Part shown: in pieces, positions 8,968 through 20,000 of the stretch
Position numbering within the stretch: the stretch's first letter is position 1
Layout: every line of letters begins with the position of its first letter
Assembly: GCA_027972325.1 (NCBI GenBank)
Contig: JAPMOS010000016.1
Coordinates: forward strand, 570,001 to 590,000
Direction of reading: 5' to 3'
Origin: Paratrimastix pyriformis
Lineage: Eukaryota; Preaxostyla; Paratrimastigidae
DNA: 20,000 nucleotides
Position numbers and translations under genes: made by a program
Notes under the pieces: generated by a model
What the model was told of the DNA's origin: nothing
Databases searched by the model: none
What the model saw: only the letters and a program-made list of their open reading frames with translations

Positions 8968-11167
8968 TTAGGACGTTTTCCTTACAATAGAGAAGAACCG
9001 AAACGGCATATCCCAACGGAGCAAATATGGCATGGGCCCCACCGTGATTCGTTTCCACGAAAGTGATGGGAGGAGATGCAGTTCCTCCAGCACCGGGCAT
9101 TTCAAGGATATCTCCTGAGCGTGACCACTGCGATCAGTCAAACACAATTTGACAAGATGCGGGCAGCGCAATGGGCCTGTGGGAAGGACTTGCTTCAGGG
9201 AGAGAGATGCAAGGTGCGGCATGGCCCCAAAAATCTCGGGGTTAATGAGTCGGTATTTCGAGGCATTCACCTCCAAGTTGACCGCCCGCAGGGTGGACGC
9301 GAACCGCCTCAGCGATCCCTCGAGTCCATCGGTGGGAAGCCGGTCGCAAGTCAGGGATAATTCACGGAGGGGTGCACCAGGGGCAATCGTCAGCCCAGTG
9401 CAATCGCCCCGAATTGTGCAACGGGTGAGCCGGGGGCAGTCGAGACTGATGGGCAACGGGTGGGACGAGGAGACCACCAGGTGGCTAACCCCCGGGGCAT
9501 TCAGATCGAGCCGCGCCACATCGTCCTTGACGAACCCGTCCACGCGGAGGTCGAGTGAGACCAGTTGCGGCGGGAGGCGGATGGTCTGTTCAAAATCGCT
9601 CGTCACCTTGACGTTCCAATCGAGTTTGACGAGGGACGGAGGCGGGTTTGCGAGACACATTTCAAGCGCGCCAGCGTCCATGGTCGTCACGGCCAGGCTC
9701 CGCAAGGCCGGGAAACACTGGGCGAGCCTGAGCAAGTAGGGCGAGTGGCGGGTCATGCGCTCGTAGGTCACAACGAGGCGTTCGAGTGCTGGCAGGGCGT
9801 CGGAGGGCTGCGGGAGGCAGATCGTGTCCAGGTTGGCGAGTCTCAGGGTGCGAAGGGCTGGGCAGTGCAGATGCAGGGGCTTCGGATGACGGGCTCCCCA
9901 GATCAGGGTCGTGAGGCACGGGCAATCGAGGGCGCACTCGCCCTCCACAAAGAGGACACCCAGGTCGAGGGTGCGGAGCGTCGGCCCATGAAGCTGAAGG
10001 GTGGACAAGATGGGGGTGATCTGATAGTGCTCGATCGAGAAGGACTCCAGGCGCCCCACCAGAGCGGTGAGTTGACCTTTGGCCAATTGGCAACAGTCCT
10101 CCTCGAGCTCTTCCAGCTCATCCGGGTCCTGAAACGGGCGCTGAAGCCGCAAGTGCTTGATCTGAGGCATGTCCAGAAGTGCCGACACAGGGTCCGCCTC
10201 CTCAGCGAGTAGTGCCATGGGAATGGACACGGTGGGGGTCGCCGAGAGCAAGGCAGGAAGATGATCCAGATCACCAGGAAGACGGCTGCAATGGAATTCA
10301 CTCAGGGCGGCAGGAGCATCGAGCAGCATGGCGTGAAGCGAGTCGGTGGCAGTATCGAGGCGAGTCATGCTCAGCCCATTGAGATCCGAGAATGAGCACA
10401 ACCCGGGGAAAGCCTCCAGGAACGCACAGGAGCCTGTCTTGATGACCAGGCGCTCCAAGCGCGGGCACAGTGGGGCCAGGACGGCAATCTCCGTGGGGGA
10501 GTCCGCGGAGTGCATTTCCAGAACGCGCAGTTTGGGGCAGCGGACCCCGATGGCAACCATGAGGTGCTGGGGATCGCTCACGTGATCGCTCGGATGGGAG
10601 GCGTCCCCAAGATAGAGTTCCTGTTACCGGGGGGAGTGAGACCTGTGTGAAGGAGGGCATGTGCAAAGACAATGCGGACCTCCAGAGAAGACCCAATCAG
10701 CGAAAGGATGCCAACGAGGGCCGAGTCGCTCCAACCACGGAAAAAAGGGGGCATGTGCAAGACACGAAGGCAGTCATGGCCAGAAAAAGCGGGCGTCACC
10801 CATTTTGACCAAATCTCAGTATCTTTGCCACAGCCGGTCAGCCCGTAATCGGGGGAGAATTTCAACTCTGATCAAAAATAAAAACAAGATGATATTCATT
10901 CGCGCGACCAAAAAAAGACAGACCTTTGAGGTTCCGGCAAGGGCCCACAAGGGCGGAGACTGCCTGTGCAGACGGAACAATCGGAGCTAATGCAGGTTGC
11001 TCGTCTGAAAATGAACAGGGCAGCTGGAAATCGAGAACCGTTGCTGTACCCAGCATCCGAGAACGGATCTCATGGCACGTAGCAATCAAAATGCAATATT
11101 GTCCCAGCGAAAATGAAGATTTGGCAACAACATCCCACAGAAGCTCCACTGGCAGCCCTGACAGCAT
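8968..11167 (-). CDS. F-box-like / leucine-rich-repeat protein, paralogue 2 (694 aa, 3 exons)
   Basis: Tandem paralogue of the gene at 6356-8667. Exons are 11167-10924, 10867-10680 and 10620-8968. The introns are 56 bp (10868-10923, GTCTGT...ATCAG) and 59 bp (10621-10679, GTCCGC...AACAG), and both keep frame. Spliced, the text runs through LVGPCRNLKELKFSPDYG, which aligns with LVGPCKHLVQLSLPSREPG in paralogue 1, and through SSLEELYLGDASHP, a classic LRR core. The F-box-like segment is at residues 2-42 (LPVELLWDVV...). LRRs fill the rest, with recurrent CP-x-L steps (RCPKLRVLEM, LDCPCLTTL, LHCPALRTLRL). I chose the ATG at 11165-11167 because a TGA lies in frame a few codons upstream. Substrate and partner are unknown; a role as an SCF adaptor is inferred from the domain pair. 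The paralogues share LRR style but not intron positions: this gene has none within its F-box, and paralogue 1 lacks both of these. Confidence 0.83.
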
Positions 11168-11615
11168 AACAGGCGCACAATCTGTCACTCCCCTGGTTCA
11201 TTCGGTCCTTGCCGGCAGCCAGTCAGTCAGTCTCGTGTTAATGCAGCCTCGTAGGAGGCTAACTAGATAATCGCAATCGAGAAGAGTTCACAAAAGGTTT
11301 TACTCCCATTTCCCCCATTTCCCAACCCGATTTCACAAAATATCGCCTCATCCCCAGCCACTTCAGCGCTTGAGGCCCAGCGCCAGGCCCAGATGTAGTC
11401 CCGCTTGGGCAGTGCCGCCATCCTGGCGAAAGCAAAGCAGGAAGAGAAGGAGACGGGAAGAGCAGCGACCTGAGACCCCAGCCTGCCTCCTGAGTCCTCC
11501 TCTAATGGCAGCCGCGACAATTTCTTCGCCGCAAAAAATTGAAGAAGAAAGAAAACGCAACAAAAATAATCAACGGCCCGCATACAGTGGCAAGAGACCA
11601 CACGTAGCCCTGTCC
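11168..11615 (-). other. Spacer between Rab5-like stop and F-box/LRR paralogue 2 start
   Basis: About 450 bp. On the minus strand it holds the Rab 3' UTR and the promoter of paralogue 2. The hairpin repeat copy A lies at 11231-11263, and tandem CAGT (CTGA) tetramers lie just upstream at 11222-11230. Open frames on both strands look random, and I saw no AATAAA on the minus strand. Confidence 0.6.
11231..11263 (-). repeat. Hairpin repeat, copy A (64 bp upstream of paralogue 2 start)
   Basis: Best copy of the element. The plus strand reads TCTCGTGTTAATGC, then the perfect inverted repeat AGCCTC-GTAG-GAGGCT, then AAC. The six-base stem with a four-base loop would form in DNA or RNA. Confidence 0.7.
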
Positions 11616-12417
11616 TTAGCATTGGCAGGTTGCCCGTGGCGGGGCCCGTGTATCGGGGTTGATGGTCGGAGGCGCAGCGCCAGTGGTCGATGGTGCTGGC
11701 GGCGGGGTACATCGTTCCGAGATCGCGTCAGCTGCAGCGAGAGGGTGTACGGATTCGGGTTGGATTGAGTCTGGCTTTAAATCGCAGACCAATCGATGTA
11801 AACAATTCGTTGATGCCCACATTACTCTTGGCTGATGTTTCGGCGTACTTGCAGCTTGTTTCTTCGGCAAAGAGACTGCCGGTCTATGGGGCCAGGAAAT
11901 AGTGACAAAAAAGAGAGTCTCATTGTCAGACATCAGTGGTAATCCTTCGCTGAGTCGTCAAATCGGTCTGGCAGGAACCTGTGTGAGAGGAACCGAATCA
12001 GGGCCCAGCATGCGAACCTTATTTGCACAAAGCCAAATCTGAAGGTCGGGAAGAGCGTTGGCCTTCACATCTCGCACCCATTCGCGTGCTCGTTCAAATG
12101 AGTCACGAGATGTGACATCATAAACAATGATGGCCCCTTGTGCGTCACGATAATACATCTATCCCGAAGGATGAGGTTGAGATCGTGGAGACGCACAACC
12201 AGACTGGTGCAAGAGAGGCATAGCGCTCTTGTCCAGCAGTATCCCAAACATCGAGCCGGAAGGTGCCTCCTTTGCTCAGAGGGGTATTGAGTTGAGAAAA
12301 GGCTGCACCGATGGTTGATTCTTGAAAAGGAACAAAAATATTCTTGGAATATCGCAAGATGATGCTTGTTTTGCCAACCGAAGCATCTCCAAGAAGGACA
12401 ATCTTGTGTTTGATCAT
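11616..12417 (-). CDS. RAB5: Rab5-like small GTPase (199 aa, 5 exons)
   Basis: Early-endosome Rab GTPase that cycles between GDP and GTP and recruits tethering effectors to membranes. Exons are 12417-12205, 12158-12018, 11967-11932, 11883-11790 and 11731-11616. The introns are 46, 50, 48 and 58 bp. Every phase fits, and the spliced length between the NKxD and SAK motifs equals that of animal Rab5. Motifs: P-loop GDASVGKT (10-17), Rab5-type switch I QESTIGAAF (32-40), WDTAGQERYASLAPMYYR (58-75), NKTD (117-120), ETSAK (145-149), and a C-terminal CQC (197-199) as the double geranylgeranylation site. The switch I ESTIGAAF and the LAPMYYR segment point to the Rab5/21/22 group and best to Rab5. Exon 3 is only 36 bp. 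Upstream it shares a 63-bp spacer with the divergent WW-domain gene. The gene looks intact. Confidence 0.94.
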
Positions 12418-12480
12418 CGATCGAGTTTTTCTGCTGTGGAGCAGTCGATGTGTCCTTAAGGGTTCTATTGACTAATAACA
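12418..12480. promoter_or_regulatory. 63-bp divergent promoter between the Rab5-like and WW-domain genes
   Basis: The two start codons (12417 on minus, 12481 on plus) lie only 63 bases apart, so both 5' leaders and promoter functions must fit here or overlap coding sequence. No TATA box is obvious. CTAATAAC lies directly before the plus-strand ATG. The division between the two genes is inferred. Confidence 0.6.
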
Positions 12481-17557
<5,077 letters not shown>

Positions 17558-17600
17558 TGAGTGGCGTGTTTGTTCGTTTTTTTTTGCCTTCTGCCGACAG

Positions 17601-19762
17601 AACCCGAGGTTCTTTTTGCTGATCCCGTCATACAACTGGAAGGTTCAACTGGTCATCCAGAGGAGTATTCCCAACAAGAGGCCCTTCGTCGTGCTTCTCA
17701 AGTTGCTGCTGCTCTAAACAGTCACGATCCGCTGTGGAAAGAGGTTTTGGCAATTGGATCTGATCCACTGCGCAGTCCACCCGTGGGGACACATCCCATT
17801 GATGCGCACAAGGCATTTAAGGTCATTTGTATTTTTTTCCTAACTGTCTCTTATCAGTGTCGTCAATTTTTATTTGCGCTCGGGTATGAACTATGCAGAA
17901 CCTTTGTCGAAAGGGCATTAACCCTGCTGACCGAGGCGCTCTCTGGTACCTCTTAAGCGGTGGCCGGCACCTGCAACAGGAACAACCATTCCTCTTCGAA
18001 AATGCCTTGGAAGCAGCCTTTGAAAGCCATGTCCCCGCTCGGATCACACGGGCCGTTCCCATTTTCGGGGGACCAGCGCATACATTCCGGCATCCACTCA
18101 CCCCAGCTGGAATTGACACCCGGGATCGACTTCTGTATTTGATCAGTCACACACAACCCGATCTCGAGTATTGCCCTGCTTTGGTTCCTTTGGTTTCGAT
18201 GATGCTGCTCTACATGAGCGAATCTCAGGTCTGTGGAATATCACATCACTTATCCATCCATTCTATTGTGATCCATTCTCCTTGGGTTAGGTCTTCTATG
18301 CTGTCTCGGCGATGCTCAACCGCACCCGAAGTGAGCGATGGTACTTCACTGTGGCCAAGGCGCGGGCCCTACTGTACGCCACCACCTTTCGGGCCCTCCT
18401 CGAGCAGCGCTCTCCCAAGGTTGGTGAGCCACACCGGGGATGGAGCCTCCTTTCTGGAATGAACGCTGACTCACTCCGACATCTTCACACGCCATCCCCA
18501 CCCCACCCCCACCCGGGTCGGACGATTTCATCCGCATTACCCCGGCCACATCACCCACATCATCCCCGTCGCCCACATCACCCATATCACCATCCATCTC
18601 ACCCATCGCCCACATCACCACCCGTTGTCGCCCACATCACCCACATTTCACCCTCATCACCCCCGTCACCCACATCAACCCACATTATTTCCCCCACATC
18701 ACCCCCATCACCCACATCACCGCCCACATCACCGCCCACATCACCGCCCACATCACCCACATCACCCACATCACCCCCACATCACCGCCCACATCACCAC
18801 CCACATCACCCCCATTCGCCCACATCACCCCCACATCACCCCACATCACCCCACATCACCGCCCACATCACCACCCACATCACCTCCGCCGCCCACATCA
18901 CCCCCATTCGCCCCCCGCATCACCCCCCTGTCGCCCGCATCATCCTCATCACCCATCTGACCCCCATGCGCCGACATCACCCCAGGTTCTGCAACACATG
19001 GAAACCGACCTGGGCATCAACTTCCCCAACCTGATCGAGTCCCTGTTCAATTCGCTCTTCCTGTTCTCGTTCAACTACCCCGTCGTGCATCACCTGCTCG
19101 ACGTCTACATGGGCGAGGGTACCAAAATCCTGTATCGGGTCTCATTGGCCCTGTTTGACGAGGCCCGCAAGGACATCGCTGCCGCCACCACGGTCTGGCT
19201 GTGCAGGTGTGTGGGTGTGGGTGTTGGTTGTGTGTGCGTGGGGCGTGGGGCACGGTGCTGTCTTCCCCTCTCCAAAAAATGAAATTTGACCCGTTTTTGG
19301 CAGGGGCGGGGGACCTCACCCCGAGCACTCAGAGGGAAGGTATTCGGAGGGGGCGAATACCCCAAGTTGAAGAAAAAAATTTGAAACCTCCGCCAGAACC
19401 CCCCCCCCCCCCCCCGCCCCCCCTCCTTGCACCTTCTTGTTGAATGATATCAATGGGCACGGGGGTGGGACTTCAACAAATGAAAATTTTTGTTGTTGTT
19501 GTTGTTTTTTGTTGCGAAATTTGTCCTCCTCCTCAAGGCCAAGGACTGCCTGGAGGCCCTCGAACGGACGGCCCGCCGCGAGGGCAGCCAGCTGATCCGC
19601 AAGGGGCTGGCCATCCGGGGCCTGGCCCGCGAGCACTTCGTCCATCTGGAGCAGCAGCATGAAGACATTATGCGTTCCGTGCCCGCGCTGACGGAATTCG
19701 GTGGGCAGCCGCTGGCTGTGAAGGACGGCCCCACGGCGACGGGGCCGGGTGATGGCGGCGAG
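17601..19762 (+). CDS. TBC-domain protein similar to TBC1D24/Skywalker (partial, 5 supported exons)
   Basis: Member of the TBC (RabGAP-like) family. Supported exons: 17601-17821, 17899-18228, 18291-18419, 18986-19192 and 19538-19762, all phase-consistent (about 370 residues). Landmarks: LCRKGINPADRGALWYLLSG (TBC entry motif), PIFGGP, YCPALVPLVSMMLLYMSES, FSFNYPVVHHLLDVYMGEG, KILYRVSLALFDEA, and KGLAIRGLAREHFVHLEQ. The CPAL-x-x-x-V block and the KxxAIR segment match TBC1D24, where the usual YxQ glutamine finger is also absent. That suggests a non-canonical or catalytically weak GAP. TBC1D24 relatives end in a TLDc domain, which would lie right of the window. The start is unresolved: the coding frame enters at 17601 or 17609 with no ATG, and the nearest candidate ATG (17557-17559) overlaps the TAA of the WW gene and needs a 37-40-bp first intron. 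The 345-bp intron 19193-19537 ends in a less usual AAG. Confidence 0.8.
18482..18983 (+). repeat. CATCACC(C/G)CCA minisatellite, TBC-gene intron 18420-18985
   Basis: About 500 bases of CACATCACCCC, CACATCACCGCC and CCCATTCGCC units. It reads as a C-rich relative of the ATC microsatellites and fills nearly the whole intron. Confidence 0.9.
19399..19428 (+). repeat. Poly-C tract, TBC-gene intron 19193-19537
   Basis: A run of 16 C, one G, then 8 more C. It is followed at about 19489-19510 by a TTG/TTT-rich stretch, with the 3' splice site at 19537. Confidence 0.85.
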
Positions 19763-19936
19763 GTCTGGTGTGGTTTTCGGTTTGATGGTCGATGTTCACT
19801 GCCTGTGTGGGGTGCCAGATCGTTGCAGCAAGTACTTCGACCGAGATCCTGCAATGATCTCTGGCACCCAGCGTCGTCGTCGGCAGCATCATCCGATGAT
19901 CATCATCCGATGATCATCATCCGATCACCATCATCC

Positions 19937-20000
<64 letters not shown>
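19763..20000 (+). other. Partial TBC-gene intron ending in an (ATC)n microsatellite
   Basis: Begins with the donor GTCTGG after GGCGAG. I see no convincing TLDc exon before the ATC/CATCCGATGAT repeats, which start near 19880 and form a pure ATC run from about 19937 to the window edge. Assembly may have stopped or been compressed in this run. Confidence 0.65.

Noticed and set aside
9565-10212. Plus-strand open frame of 215 codons opposite F-box/LRR paralogue 2
   Set aside because: Same reason: an antisense shadow with no family signal.
11370-11768. Plus-strand frame with a basic, R/K-rich stretch
   Set aside because: It overlaps the Rab5 last exon antisense and its 3' UTR, and shows no family signal.
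17567-17600. Possible spliced-leader trans-splice acceptor (T-rich tract then CAG) for the TBC gene
   Set aside because: There is no in-frame ATG downstream in the TBC exon, so a trans-spliced leader would not supply a start unless it carried one. Cis-splicing from a nearby ATG is simpler.
19815-19870. Possible TLDc exon after GTGCCAG
   Set aside because: The frames give no recognisable TLDc residues and one contains a stop. It cannot be separated from intron sequence.

Overview
This window comes from a GC-rich, intron-rich nuclear genome of a microbial eukaryote. I cannot place the species. Evidence for a eukaryote: spliced genes of eukaryote-only families (COPII SEC23, a Rab5-type GTPase, a TBC RabGAP-like protein, F-box/LRR proteins, a WW-domain protein), YAG 3' splice sites, and very long (ATC/GAT)n microsatellites that sit almost wholly in introns.

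Layout. Positions 282-5455 (+) hold the C-terminal half of SEC23 in 11 exons, split by ten repeat-filled introns of 232-658 bp. A convergent spacer (5456-6355) follows. On the minus strand come two tandem paralogues that combine a degenerate F-box with leucine-rich repeats (8667-6356 and 11167-8968), then a compact five-exon Rab5-like GTPase (12417-11616). A 63-bp divergent spacer separates that GTPase from a plus-strand gene (12481-17557) for a proline/glutamine-rich, prion-like protein with two C-terminal WW domains. Its stop codon lies only 43 bp before the first supported coding base of a TBC-domain gene (17601-19762) that resembles the TBC half of TBC1D24/Skywalker. That gene runs off the right edge, where a TLDc domain would be expected.

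Function. Three of the six genes belong to vesicle traffic: SEC23 (COPII coat and Sar1 GAP), Rab5 (early endosome) and the TBC protein (Rab regulation). The F-box/LRR pair probably belongs to an expanding lineage-specific family. The WW protein, with an RS-like N-terminus and low-complexity middle, looks like an RNA-processing or transcription cofactor, but this is inference.

The most striking signal is the 5' splice site. Across 30 donors in all six genes, each placed by reading phase and mostly by family alignment, the site reads GT-Y-Y-G instead of GT-R-A-G. Position +3 is C (25) or T (5) and never A or G; +5 is G in 29 of 30. This cannot pair normally with the near-universal U1 snRNA 5' end and predicts a compensated U1 (core ACGGAC). 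Other points of interest are a bimodal intron-size distribution, a hairpin-forming repeat beside the F-box genes, a 33-bp copy of an exon end inside a SEC23 intron, a G-quadruplex-prone intron, and overlapping or very tightly spaced genes.
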